DNA of 64,000 bases from the NCBI GenBank assembly GCA_905250075.1, contig CAJNOP010000003.1:880395-944394 (forward strand). Direction: 5' to 3'. This DNA comes from Rotaria sp. Silwood1. Taxonomy: Eukaryota; Rotifera; Eurotatoria; Philodinida; Philodinidae. Position 1 is the first letter of the stretch, and each line of letters begins with the position of its first letter. The position numbers were made by a program, and so were the translations under genes. A model generated the notes under the pieces. It was given only the letters and a program-made list of their open reading frames with translations, was not told the DNA's origin and ran no database searches. This document shows positions 14,001-26,714 of this stretch, piece by piece.

Positions 14001-17000
14001 CGTTCGATCATCCGACATATGTAAAGATAGTGTCCATCTTCTATGTCTCATTCACTTTCAATCTGAATCGATTGAGGTTGTTAACTAATCCTCCATCATG
14101 TCTCACCCTTCGATAAAGTTCAACTCGCTCAATCGATCTTTCTTTTTATATTAATGTACAATTTCGTCTCATACATTCGCCTCATGTATAGTGACAGTCT
14201 AATGAAGTTTGTGCGTGTTGACGATGTCGACAGAATGAACTTAATATGTATATATATGTATGTATGGTATATAAACATATTAAAAATTAGATATGAAACA
14301 TGGGCATGCCACGCGAGGAAATGAAAGAGAGCGCAAAAAAGAGAGAGAATACCACAAAAGGTATAGAGACATTTCTTTTCGTGTCAGTACACACTGATAT
14401 GATGGTTTTTATTTCATTAGAATAAAAGAAGCAAAAGAATAAGTATGCATTTCTTTTTTTTTCTTCTCTTTCGAACTCTTTCTTTTTTTGTTATTTTTTT
14501 GTTCCTAATGTCCGATCCTAATATGCATATTTATTTATTTTTATTCTAGCAGTTGACAATAATGAAATTCAGGATAATGCAAATAATAACAATATTGATA
14601 AGAATGAAATGTTATGTGAACATAATAATGATGATGAAAATGTTCCTAAAAATACGTCAACAATGATTTGTATTAATGATCAATCACAAATAATAAAACC
14701 ATCTAATTTAACTGAACATGTTGAACGAACAATATCATCAAGTTCATCAGAACAATTAATACCAAAAGAAAAACAAACAGGTATGTAATATAAAGAACTA
14801 AACAAATAATACGAAATTTTTATTGATTAATTTATTTTTTTTTTCTATTTCAAGGTATGTATTATCCTGCATTTGGTAGTTCAGCTGCTATACATTTAGC
14901 TGAAAAATATCATTGTGAATGGTTACAAGATGTCACATCACCAACAAATACAATACGAAAATCATCAACTATAATTAATGATAATAAAGAAGCATCTGAT
15001 TCTCGTATATTTCATCAAAATCAAACAATAGGTGATGATGATGAATTTTATTTATCATTACAAACTCTTCAACCATCATATTCATGTCCTAATATAAATA
15101 CATTAACAATACGTGAAACACAACGTCAACGTTCATATTCTTTAACAACATTAGATGCTTATGCATGTTTAGATATCACACGTGACACTCTTGAACAAAT
15201 GTGGCTTTCATTACTTGATCTTGCATTCAGTGATAAAGATGATGTTGAATTAGGTGAATATAAATTACGTCATATTATTGGCTTATCAAATTCATGTACA
15301 CATAATACATTATTAGAAAAATCTCGTAGTCATGGTGATATTTTTTCCACAACAAATGAAAATCCTCAAGAAAAATTTATTAAAAAAAAATCAAAATCAT
15401 TTGATATAACATCATTACCAAAATTATCAACATTAACAACAACAGGAACAGGAATAGAAAAAACTAAAAATGATTCAGCTAATATTGGTCTTTTACAAGG
15501 TGCTGCTATATCAGAACCATTTATTGATCGTATTGGTCCAATATCATCAATACAATCTGATACAGAAAATAATTTAATGGATATTGATAATGATAGTATA
15601 CAATCAAATGAACAAGATAATCATCTTACTGATGAACCATATTCACCAATAATAATAAATCAAATAACATCACCTGTTATAAAAGAACCATTAAATTATA
15701 TATTTCATTTTACACAACAATTAGAAAATCAAAATCATAATAATAATGATGATGAATATGATCTTGAACCAATGAATGATATTTCTAGTTATTTACCTAA
15801 TATAAATTTACCAATAAATCAAATATTTGGTGATGAAGATAAACAATTGTGTATGTCCTTGGGTTTTGATGATGACGAGGCAACAGCTGCACTTGCTGCT
15901 GCTGTCGTACAACCAAGAGATATACAAGCTATTTTAGCTGACTATAGACCACATTCATTATCAACAATACCAAGTTCGAGAGAAAGTCAATATGCATCAA
16001 GTATTGATGATAGTGATGACATTATTGATTTACATGACAATATAAAAAATACAATTGGTATTAATCAAGAAAATATATTACAAGTTGATAATACAGAAGA
16101 CGAGGAAGAGGAAGAGGAAGAAGACGATAGAGGAGAAATTGAATCAAATATTTCATCATCACCATCAAAACCATTATCACCTATACAAAGTCGTTCATCA
16201 ACACCATCAGAACGTAATCAAGTAAGCAAAAATGTTAAGACTTTTTAAATGTTTGTATGAATTATAAAAGAAAAAAAAAGAATTTGATTTATTTAAGATT
16301 TCTACAATAGGCCATAAATAGTAGTAAGATAAAAAAAACCCTGAAATACCTATGCGTTATTTTAATAGAGTGAGTTGAGTTCTTTTTTTTTTTTGAAATA
16401 AAATTACTACTATGAGGTTTTATTGTTCGTATCATGAAAGCAATTTTACCTGTTATCAAATAAGTAAAATACATATAAACAGTTCTCATACAGTAAATTT
16501 CGATTGTCATCAAAAAGAATAAGAAGCAGATATCAAAGAGTATTATATTGATGCAAACATAATACAACAAGTTGTTACAAGCAGTCAGTTTACAAGTTAA
16601 CGAATATAAAAATTTTGCATTGGCCAATTGATATTTATTTGAAGACTTTTGAAAATAGTTTTATTTGATAGAACAAAATGAGTTATCTTGACTTTCATCA
16701 TGACCTTGCTTTATCAAACTTCATTTAATTTATACAAGGTTACAAAACATCAAACACGACGAAATCATTAAAATTCTTCATAAAAGCACAAGAAAATATT
16801 TCTTTAGTCTTCTGTAAATTAAATGCAGTTCAATAAAGGAAGGTCATGACGGCAACTGAAACATCTCATTCTGTTCTATGAACTAAAACCATTTTCAAAA
16901 GCCTTAAAAAAATGGTTTTGAAGGTTCTTGGTTTTCTAGGACAACTTCATTTCAGAAGTTGTATTGTGGATTTTAAATGAACAAATTGTCATAAAGAATT

Positions 17001-20000
17001 CTGTCAGTTACTCAAATGCTTTGTCAGATATTTTCTAACTATTATCATGAACAAGAAAACTGCTTTAAACTTTTGATATCAACGATATAAAAGACATACT
17101 TTCGTCAAAGATATATCCTATGATAAGAACAACGAAGAGATCTAAAACATTCACAAAAAAAAACCTATTCTCATTAATTTCTATCTTTATGCCAAGTTTC
17201 AAGTCGAAATTTGAAAATCAATTTTCCTTAGGGAGATCATGGTATTCATTGTAAATCTACTGTAAAATTGCAATACCTTCGCAGCAATAAGCTAAGAGCT
17301 TGAAATGTTTTGAACGTATTCATAGCTCATTTGATTCTATGTAATATGCCTATAGTTTTAACACAAAATTAATTTTTCATTCGAGAAATTTTCCTCATTA
17401 TATAACAATTGAAATTTATGAAGCGGTTCATATGTATTTTTCTTACTTTGACTACTTTTTCTTTTTACGTTATTTGTACACAAATAAAAACAAATTCAAG
17501 TTTCTATTACTAACAAAAAAATCAATCTATTCAAGTGAATAGAAGCTGATATATTTCACTTTTTTTTTTTTTTAATTGAAGTACTATTTATCGATTTGTC
17601 TATAAAAGAATTATTCTTAAGTTCAAACCAAAATACATTCACAAACATTTTCATACTATATTCAATTTTCACAATAAATTACATCTTGTCCGTTAAGAAC
17701 AAAGAAAAGATTTTGCTTTTGCATCATATTGCTAAAATCTCCATTTTTCTCTTTTTTTTTTGTCTTTGCCTTTTCGATTCAATATTCTTTTTTCACATTA
17801 TACCTAAATTCAATGTCAAACATCACTTAAATACATTCATCATAAGACAATTGATAAACCATTAAATACACATTTCTTTAGTATTATATCCATCTGTTCG
17901 TTTTCTTCTTTTCTTCTAACATCAATTCATTATATTTATATTTTAGCAACTACAACCTTCAAATTTTTCTGATATTGATCATGATGCATGGGAACGATCA
18001 ATAAATGAACCAATTTATTCTAATGATCTATCAATTAAACATAATAATAATGATGAAGAAAATTTATTTACAACATATACAGATAATTTAACATCAATTG
18101 TATCTATACCATCACTTGAACAATCACAACTCTTTACAATTGATGAAATTGAACCAACAATAATTGTAAATGAATCTGAAGAAAATAATTTTATTGAACA
18201 AACAACAACAATAACAACAGCAACAACAATAAATATAAATAATAATTTAATAAATTTTTCAATACACGAAGATTATATTGAAAATATGGATAATAATCAA
18301 TATGAAAATAAATCAACAAATTCAACACGTACATCAATATCATCTATACATGATACACATCTTGATCCAAATGAATTAGCATATCGTTTAGCACGTTTAG
18401 ATTCATCAAATATATCAAGTCCACCTAAAAAAACATTAGCTGATGAATTAGCTGAATTAGGTGAACGAGAAAATCATTTTGAAAATGATTCACTTGATCA
18501 TACACCACCATTGGAACAAGAAAGTAATGAACAAAATGAAAATTTACTGTCATCATCATCATTAAATATTGATCAACTTACAACTATTGTTAATGATATA
18601 CAAAAAATCAACCAAGAAAAATCTATTTCATCACTTTGTACAATTATTGAAGATATACATGCAGAAAAAAATAATCAATATTTAACAAAAATTGTTGATT
18701 ATCATCATTCACCACCTATATCAAATTTACAAACAATTATAATGGAATTAAATCAAATATCTATGAAAAAACTTCTTTCACGTCCACAACGACCAACACA
18801 TCTTGAACTCGATATTGAAGAAGATATTCAAGAATATGATGAACAAAGTTTATCACCAATGATTATTGATAATAATATTCCAATATCATCAAATCTTATT
18901 TCGAATCTTGAACAAAATCTAGCTGAATATAAAATAAAATCACCATCACCTTCTCCTCCTTCACCTCCTGTTATTTCATCACCACCACCACCACCACTAC
19001 TACCACCATCATCATCAATGACAAGACGAATAAGTGATATATTACCTGTACATTCAAATCGTTATCAAACGCATCGTATTGATAAAGTATCGGATCTTGA
19101 AATAGTTAAACAAGGCAAAGGTTTTAAAATTGGTTATGTTGACCGACAAGGTACAGATCAACGTGTTATATTAACAAAACGTATTCAAGCTGGACCTGAT
19201 ATTATGGCACGTGATCCACATGTTCGTTTACCATATAAAGGTCGAAAAATTTTAAATCAAGCTTTTAGTTCAATTTTATATACAAACGGTTATAATACAA
19301 TACAAGAAGATAAAAAATTTGAACGTACATCCGATGATATAGAAGTACCTATTATTGGTACTAATCCTCAACATTTTGATGAGGTTTGTAGTTCTTTTTT
19401 TCTTTTTTTCTTTCTTTTTTACAAATATTTATTTACGATGTTGAATAAATAGATTTGATGAGAATAAGAAAAAAAAATGAAATCAAGAAGGCATATTTAA
19501 TGAAACCTTGAGAATTTTTTCATAATAAATAATTTGAAACCATGCATGTTTCGGAGAAATGAAAGTATTTTTATAATGTTTGATTTAGTTTATAGAAAAA
19601 TTATTTTAAAAACGAATTTTTCTGTTGAAGCTTTTGACTATAGAAACGAAGGAATCATTTGAAATGATCTGTCGTTTTTGAGTACCTACTTGATGAATAA
19701 AGTTGATTTCAATGAAATATAGATGATTAAAAAAGAATCAATATTCTTAGATCTTCATTCCGAAGTTATAGCCATTTTACTAGCTCTTTAGGCTCTGACA
19801 TACTAAGTACAAACAAAATCGAATGAAGATATTCACGTAATATGAATATTGTACACAAAACAGTTTCAATTACGAACATAGAAAACAAACGAAAATCAAA
19901 ATTCGAGTGAATATAACGAGTTCAAGATACTCGTGTACTAGATTACTTGTTATTAGACACTCTGTTACTAGTATATTATATGATCTTGGTTGGATTCCGT

Positions 20001-23000
20001 ATTAAGAATTATCTTATTACCTGTCTAGTTTCTGTATGATAAAGAATTTTCTATAAGAAAACATCAGTAATGAAAGAAAATTAATTATTTCTTTTCATTT
20101 TGAGATATTTATCAATAGTATATGATATTGATATTCAATGCATTATGATAATATTTCGTTTGATAAAAAAAAAAAAAAATCTATTTTACGTCTAAAATTT
20201 AGATGATTATTTTGGGATAAGACAAATCAATAGATTAATATAGTGTGATGATAATTTGACAAGTCAATGAACAATAAAGATTTACAAGTGATGACTTCTG
20301 TAATTGAATTTGAGAACAAGTTTCGGATGATTGATTTTTTTTTAAACTATTTTATTAGATATCATCTTCAATATTCAATTGATATTGATCATATGAGTTG
20401 ATGTGAAAAATTTGAGAGAAATCAGATAAAGTCATACAACAAAACAGATAAATAATAGTCTCATAAATATTATACTAAGTTATACTATAAGATGTCCTAT
20501 AATGTTACAAGATAGTAAGAGCTTTCAAGAATCGTATGGTACAACTTATTTTGCTAATCAGTATATTCGAATGAGACTTCGTAGAAATCGATAAGAGTTC
20601 GTCTCTATAGTTTCAAGTTCTTACAATTATATCTATTTTTTTTTATCTATAGGAAGGCAGGTTTGAAAAAGTCGTATTAAGAAATTTTGCTTATAGGTAG
20701 ATCTAATGGATGTTAGAAGTTTTGAAAATTGCAGTTCAGAAGGATGTTCTATCCTTGAGACGTCGATTGTTGAAAACACTGAGATTTCTTACTTTTCCTT
20801 ATGACATGTTGTATTTGAATATTTAATATATCAAGAAGATCATATGTCTTTAGGCTGAAGTTCCCGAAACATTGTTACGTCCTTGAGATCTACCACTATT
20901 GTGATAACTAGGGGCAAACTTTTATAGACTTCGACTAGTCTTATCAAGGCCTACTTATGAGTAAAACTTCAGTTCGATTGATGGGTCGCATTCAAAGGTC
21001 GTCTCTCGTTAGCGTAAAATTTATGAAACTGCGATTCTATTTTTTTTGTACGGTTTTCGTCTAACCTTGAAGATATCCTTACATCCAGTGGCTACGTCCA
21101 GTTTTTACATTTTTGTATTCTATGTGTTTTAATGTTCAGAGTATGTGAGGGTATTCTTTTTAATCTCATCCTTAATTTATATTCATAATCCATTACTTTC
21201 AAACTAACATTCTATCCAGTAAACTATTGGATAATCCTTGTTAAAGTTAGACTTATTCAAGATTTGATTATCATTTCAATCATATTTTAAAAAATAATTC
21301 TATTTTTGTTTTTCAGTCGGATATGGTATCCATTGATATTGATGGTCCATCAACAATGCTTAATTCGATATGTGAATCAATTGTTATAACACAAGGTTCA
21401 GTTTATACAAATAATTCTTTAAAATCTTCTCAAGAAAAACCTTTAAATCAATCAATAACAAGAAATATTTTCGATAATACTAATAATAATTTCAATTCAA
21501 CATCATCATCACGTTTACGTCATGTTGTTTTAGATCAACATGAAGAATATCTTCTTGATACTTCTCATACACCAACACCAACAAATAAAAAAGATAAAAT
21601 TGAAATAATTGATACATGGCAAGATCATACAATAATTGATGGTAGTAGTACAACATGGCGTAGTCCATCATTACATGCATATAAAGCAACAAAACATATT
21701 GAACCATCAAATCAAGTTCAAACATTTATTTCAACAATTGAACCAAATCTCGTTCAAATGCGTATAGCACCATCACATGATATTAAATATCGTACAAGTG
21801 AACATATTGAAATACCATCTGATTATAATTGGAATGATGAATCATCAACAACACCAACACCAATTAAACATACACCAAAAACAACACGTGATATGGCATT
21901 ATCACCTATATTAATTGATAATAAAACTTATAAAACATCAAGTACATCACCAATAGGACAACATCAAGAAAAAATCGATCGTTCATGTCAATATAGTCCA
22001 CCTATTCAACATGATTTTGGTTTACAATGTTATGTTAATAATTCTACAACATCAACACAAGTATCATCATATGAAATACCTAATTTTTTATTAACATATG
22101 ATGGTATACAAACAATCCATGATATAAATCAAACATTTGATGATTCAGGTATTCAAACACATATTCAAACAATTTCACCATCATTATCAATAGCATCATC
22201 TGATCATCAACAAAGTATTCATACAGGAAAAGATTTTATTAGAAAATTAAATGATAGTAATAATAATAATCATGCATCAGCATTAACAATAACACAATAT
22301 ACAGATGATCATTATTATTTACCAACAAGTGATAATAATAATAATAATAATAATCAAACAATAATGAATACACGTTTAACAACACTTGAACGTAGTGCTG
22401 ATTCAGGAATTCTTGTTGACGAACAGGTTTGTTATTGTTTTTTTTTCTCTATGCTTTTCTATATTTTGTATTCTTTAGTTATTACGTAATCGTCGTAATA
22501 AAGCAAATTTTGCTTTACAAGTTGATATAAAAGGTTCATCGTCGGATAGTGAAGATGTATCTGAAGTAACACGACGTCCATTTAATCGTATAAAATCATC
22601 CATAAATGATGATATGTATGAACATCATAGTGAATTAATAATAACAGCTCCAAATTCAAATAAAAATCGACAACATTCATCAATAAATAATAAACATTTA
22701 GAACAATCAATAAAATCAGCTAAAGAAATTGAACAACAAATTTTACAATTACGTCGTGAACGAGCACATATACTTGAGTTACTTTCATTAAATTGGAGTC
22801 GATCAAATATATGGGTTGAATTAACTGAAGCTAAATTAAATTATATTATTGGAGAAACAGGTAGAAATTTAAAAAAAATTTTTCTAAGAAACTTAGTGAG
22901 ACAAAAGTTTTGCATGTCCATTTCTTCAACATTGATGTTTTCTTTTTTTATTCAAAAGAAAGATGCACAATTGAATATACTACTGAGATCACAAAACGAA

Positions 23001-25575
23001 ATTTTTATAGCGACTTTCTTTTACATCAAAAATTATATTAGTAGTGATTTCTTGTCAATAAATTTTTTCGAGACAAGTTTTCTTAAGCTATTGTGATTAA
23101 GTGTCACAAAACTTAAGTGACATCCGGCATATATGAACCATTACATACAAAATGGAACATTATGACCTTTCATTTGTCTTTGATTTTTTTACAAGGGTTG
23201 TTTAGTCTTTTTAGAATAAACATATACAAAAATGTTCGTTCTTTCAGATGACTAGTAATTAAAAAGCAATTAGAGAATACATCTCCTAATCATAAGAGAA
23301 AAAGAATTTGAAGAATTCATGATAGACTCTATGATATGATTATACATCTATGATACAATTTTCAGTTAGATAGGATCTAAAAAAAACAATTTCTTATGAA
23401 AATCGTTTTTTTTTCTGGAGATTATGAAGAAGAACTGTAGGACAGTAAATTATTCTGAGACATAGATGTTCTGATTTTTCGAAATGACATCGCTAAACAA
23501 ATGACTTTGATCAACTAGACCAATATATTGCAACGTTTCGACATGATAAGATTTTAATTATAACTTTTATTTCTACTGACTAATGCGCATAAAACTTTTT
23601 TTTTTGTCCTATTGTGTTTATTTTTCTAAGGATTGCATATCAAATTTGACCTAGATACTTCATTACCCAAACTAAGTCATGAGAAACAAATTACCATAAA
23701 ACATTGTTTTTTTTATTGGATGACATATTTGAAGAAAAAGGAAATTTTTTCCATTAGGACAAAACAAAAGAAAAAACATTTAGATAATCCAGATTATATG
23801 TCGTTTAATGTTCTAGCAAATTATACACTTAATCTAAATTGTATTTCTTTTTATACAATGACACAAATTCGACCTTAGCTCTTCTTATAATAAATTTATT
23901 AACATAGGCATCATGTGAGAAAAGAAAACTTTTTTCTTATTAGCTTCGTTTTGAAGAAGAAAACACAAGAACTCTTTTGAAAAAAAAAGGGCATCGTAAT
24001 CATTTCGTACAATAATGATTTGAAAATTGTTTACTCTATCATTCTTCAATAAGTCATTCAATTTAGCTCAAATGTTTATAATTAGATATAAGATTACAAT
24101 ATTCTAGAAAATTTGTTTTTCTTTTCTCAAGTATACTTTCACTTAGTAAAATATAACAAGCAAATCTAAATGTATTATAGATTGTTGTTAACTACTTATT
24201 TCTCAAACTGAATAAGTAAAGCTAATTTAATCAATGAATTAATCTAAATTGAATTGTACATGTATTTTCCTTAATATTAAATAAATTCATTCGGAATTTT
24301 TTTCCATATTACATATACATTAAATATAATAGAACCATTTCTATTCAAACATTGTTTAGGTCTATTTCCTATTTTCTATACTAATCATATCGAAAAACTG
24401 CAATGTACTCAAATATTTTCTGTTTTTGTTTGTTTGTTTTTAAAGATGCATTACTTCGTTCATTATCATTTGATACTAATCCAATTGATAGTGAAAGAGT
24501 TAAATTAATAATGCATCAATATGAAGAAGATATGGCAGAATTAACACGTCAACGTTTGGCTGTTTATCGTGAACGTTTAGAAAATTCAAAAAAGCAATTA
24601 GATATGAAAATAGATGAATTAGAATTAAAAAAATCTACACTTGAACAAAATACATCACATTATTCAACACTTGAATATATGCCACGTGTTGATAATGTTA
24701 AACATTCAAAATCATTTTTAAGTACAAGTGCTGAAAATCTATCTAATATGCCTTTACAAGATAGTATATCCAGTCATCCACATTTACTGGATATATCATT
24801 TTTAACATCAACACCATCAAATCAAACAATTGGTCTTCCACCACGTTATCCTCGTTCACCACGTCTTCCTCAACAATATCAATCATCCGACACATATAGA
24901 ACTGTTTATCGTCCAACACCACGTTATCCATCAACAATAACAACATCAAATGATCAACGTTATGATTATCCACGTTATAGAACAACATCATATGTAACAC
25001 CAAATGGTAATTTATCTGGTTTACAAGGTCTAAGTAAAAGTCAACAAGCTATATTAGATGAAACAGATAAATTAGTTAAAGATTCACAAGAACTTCATAA
25101 TGAATCAGCATCACAATTTGAACGTGCACGAGAAAGTTTATTATCAAGGTAAATAATAATATTAATTTTTTTTTTACTTTTTTTTAAATACAAATTCGCT
25201 ATATAATAAAATTTTTCAGTACTTAATCTCTCAACAGGTAATTGATTATCCACTCTCTTCATATTTGCATGAACAAATGAATGAATAAATGAATGAATGA
25301 ATGAATGAATAAATAAAATATGCTCACTAGCATGAGATTTTTTTAAGGAAAAAACAAAATCTAATGATAAACTATTCTTTTTATATTTTTGTAGTGAAGC
25401 ATCAATACGATTAGCACGAGCGAATATGGCTGCATCACGTTATTCACCTAATTCAAACTATTTACCAAATGACGTTACACTTGCAGAATTATTTAAATAT
25501 GAACAGTCATTAGCTAAAGAAACAGCAAAAAATACTCGAGCATATTCATCTCTATCAACAAGTGCGGAATCTTAG
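2033..25575 (+). CDS. Giant disordered protein with C-terminal coiled coil, family unknown
   Basis: Twelve exons join in one open frame: 2033-2249, 5918-6931, 10531-11724, 11881-12033, 12879-13493, 14553-14780, 14855-16221, 17947-19383, 21317-22426, 22479-22860, 24446-25148, 25395-25575. Every junction has GT-AG borders and matching phase, giving 8601 nt and about 2866 aa. I do not recognise the family. Most of it is S/T/N/Q/D-rich and probably disordered. Islands that look folded are: a lysine-rich N-terminus; residues about 1220-1270, with regular hydrophobics; a short helical, UBA-like segment near 1465-1510; a proline run followed by a compact block (about 1975-2075) containing KIGYVDRQGT; and a C-terminal region (about 2515-2640) with coiled-coil heptads and the segment ELTEAKLNYIIGETDALLR, which spans the exon 10/11 junction. 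LSDD(S/N)L motifs recur in exons 2, 3 and 5. No signal peptide or membrane segment is visible, so a cytoplasmic scaffold or cytoskeletal protein is plausible but only inferred. The first ATG of the exon is used; the open frame extends upstream without another good start. It could be two genes, but the unbroken phase chain argues for one. Confidence 0.72.
2980..3012. repeat. AT-rich palindromic microsatellite
   Basis: Alternating TA/CA-type dinucleotides bounded by CCTATA and TATAGG make an almost perfect palindrome that could extrude as a cruciform. It lies in intron 1 of the giant gene. Such loci are usually just unstable dinucleotide repeats. Confidence 0.6.
3218..3236. repeat. (GT)n microsatellite
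   Basis: About nine GT units in intron 1 of the giant gene. Confidence 0.7.
4840..4875. repeat. (TA)n microsatellite
   Basis: Uninterrupted TA dinucleotides followed by TATGTATACATATATA in intron 1 of the giant gene. Confidence 0.65.
6988..8011. mobile_element. Foldback (long inverted repeat) element A
   Basis: The two ends are inverted copies. The left end reads AATAACGGGTGCGGCAAAAT from about 6988, and the right end (7981-8010) reads the same on the other strand with few mismatches. Pairing continues inward for roughly 400 nt per arm; for example, the AGCTTGAAAAGCTCTACAAG tract near 7289 pairs with its complement near 7688-7707. The centre (about 7400-7615) is not paired but holds a diverged third copy of part of the arm (about 7480-7580). 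Short open frames inside, on both strands, have no transposase motifs. It lies in the 3.6-kb intron 6932-10530 of the giant gene. The structure fits a non-autonomous DNA transposon. A TA target site is likely but its boundary is ambiguous by a few bases. Confidence 0.82.
8012..8988. mobile_element. Foldback (long inverted repeat) element B
   Basis: The left terminus TAAAGGGCGATCAGAAAGTT (from 8012) is repeated inverted at the right end as a GATCACCCTTTA terminus (ends 8988). The arms match closely for about 375 nt each: the block with TCTACAAAATGACATAATTTG on one side and its complement on the other is nearly identical. The unpaired centre is about 8395-8610. Both ends carry TA, typical of Tc1/mariner-type target duplication, but no transposase is encoded. 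It begins exactly where element A ends. Confidence 0.85.
9280..9728. mobile_element. Foldback element C
   Basis: The left end TATATGGTTCGATAGAGTGT (from 9281) pairs with the right end, where the complement reads TATATACGGTTTGATAGAGC (ending about 9728). Further inward, blocks such as TTAGAATGATTTTTT and CAGTTTTTCAGA occur on both arms in inverted orientation. Arms are about 100-110 nt with moderate divergence. The centre, about 9400-9610, is unpaired. No coding capacity. Same host intron as elements A and B. Confidence 0.72.
11725..11880 (+). other. Short intron of the giant gene
   Basis: A 156-nt GT-AG intron between two phase-1 exons, ending in TTATATTATAG. Included because it separates the small exon 4 (11881-12033), which would otherwise be easy to miss. 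Confidence 0.65.
14542..14555 (+). promoter_or_regulatory. Tandem (NAGNAG) splice acceptor
   Basis: The acceptor of exon 6 of the giant gene reads TTCTAGCAG then TTGAC. Using either AG keeps the frame and changes the product by one residue: lysine-isoleucine-aspartate is expected with the downstream AG, and an inserted threonine-valine version with the upstream one. This is direct sequence observation; use of both sites is inferred. Confidence 0.5.
15826..15955 (+). other. UBA-like helical segment in the giant protein
   Basis: Inside exon 7 the residues CMSLGFDDDEATAALAAA are followed by a second helix, with the L-G-F and A-A-L spacing of ubiquitin-associated (UBA) domains. It is one of the few well-ordered islands in the protein. 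The match is by eye only. A generic helical hairpin is equally possible. Confidence 0.25.
16655..16885. mobile_element. Diverged small inverted-repeat element E
   Basis: A left block with GAACAAAATGAG and CATCATGACCTTG (about 16670-16716) and a right block with AAGGTCATGACGG and CTCATTCTGTTC (about 16840-16877) are inverted copies at roughly 70% identity over about 45 nt. This fits an old MITE of about 230 nt in the intron 16222-17946. No coding capacity. Boundaries are approximate. Confidence 0.4.
19384..21316 (+). other. Large intron of the giant gene, nothing recognised
   Basis: A 1.9-kb intron between phase-0 exons. It is AT-rich with scattered stops. I see no gene, foldback or RNA in it. 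Confidence 0.5.
22861..24445 (+). other. Intron of the giant gene splitting a conserved segment
   Basis: A 1.6-kb phase-1 intron between the exon ending in ...IIGET and the exon starting DALLRSL. Short open frames at 22861-23096 and 23633-23878 are read-through or chance frames and lack the codon bias of the exons. Nothing else recognised. Confidence 0.5.
25262..25315. repeat. (AATG)n tetranucleotide repeat
   Basis: About ten imperfect AATG/AATA units in the last intron of the giant gene. Confidence 0.7.
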
Positions 25576-26714
25576 CATTTAACAATTTGTCTATGTGTAT
25601 AGTCCTTGATTGATTTCTATATGTTTTTATGCCGTCCATTTGACGAAAATATCTGCACACACACGTATATATATATATATACATATATATCTGCTGGTGC
25701 TGTCCTAGCTCAGTTTTGTTTTTTCTTTTCAATGCATGTGTAGTTTGTTGTTTTTTGCTATTGTTGTTGTTATTATGCAACATGTTTTCTTGTGTGTGTG
25801 TTTGTACTGGCTTTTCTTCTTTCTTTTTGAAAGCTCAACACATTTCTTTTGCCTATTTTTGAGATTTGTATGAAGAAAAAAACAAAATAAATGAATAATA
25901 TTATTGTCATCATTATGATAAAATTTGTCACTTTTTTTCTCACATGCATAAAAAATACGATTTTCTGGTCGTATGAACAAACCTATTCCGCTTTGTTTTT
26001 TTTTTCTTTTTTTGGGCTAATGTCATCATTAAACAAAATAATAGTATGAACGTGCATATTCTTGGAAAAAAAATAGAAAAAGGAGATGGAAAATCCTGTT
26101 TGCATTTCTATGCGCACGGACGGTCACTAGTTTTTTTCTATTTTTTACGATCCATGTATCGTGCCCTACATCCATTTTCCATGCATCGTGAGTTTTCTTG
26201 GTTTTTCTTTTTTTTGTTACGTTTGGGTCTCTTTTTTTTTCTTCAATTTTTCTTTCATAATTAACATGTTTCTCTTACTTTCATGAGCATAAGAAAAGGC
26301 GAACGCATGAACGCCTCCATAGTAAAACAACAGCCGTCGAATAACACAGGTAACCGACGTTGACGCTTCTACTGCAACGAGAATGCTGATGAGCACACAA
26401 ATTATATTTTCTCGTTCTACTTCTTTCTCTCTTTCTCTTATGGAATCCTTTTCGCATGATCAACATTATGACTGCCATACAAATCTTAGTTGAACATCAT
26501 TTCAGTGAAATAGAAAATAGATAATAGTTCTCACAAAGCGGTGCGATAGTACCGCCTACTCTAGTCTTCCTATCTGTTACTGATCATCATTATCTGTATA
26601 AATTTAACTGTAAGCTCCATTTGTTTCAAGAGGCCTACAATTATACATGTTATTTATTCATATAGAAACACGAAACATTCATTACTATATATAGTTCGTA
26701 TATATTTATCAAAA
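25576..26714. other. Intergenic region between the giant gene and PDE1
   Basis: Contains the 3' UTR of the upstream gene (candidate AATAAA at 25886-25891) and the 5' flank of PDE1. A (TA)n run lies near 25665-25690. A short hairpin-forming sequence GCGGTGCGATAGTACCGC is at about 26538. No gene recognised. Confidence 0.45.
25886..25891 (+). terminator. Candidate polyadenylation signal
   Basis: First AATAAA hexamer downstream of the stop codon at 25575. In an AT-rich genome this hexamer is common by chance. Confidence 0.25.

Noticed and set aside
21492-21725. Antisense open frames opposite the large exons (also at 10780-11067, 24743-25003, 57828-58199)
   Set aside because: They exist because the coding strand is rich in CAA, TCA and ACA codons; the reverse complements simply lack stops. 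Products are low-complexity L/V/M/Y runs.
22880-23110. Apparent inverted repeat around GAGACAAAAG and its near complement
   Set aside because: Only scattered short matches; pairing does not extend and is within what AT-rich sequence gives by chance. A local TGTCAC/GTGACA pair at about 23102-23125 is similarly short.
26530-26560. GCGGT...ACCGC hairpin as a possible structural RNA or tRNA
   Set aside because: The stem is five base pairs and there is no cloverleaf around it.
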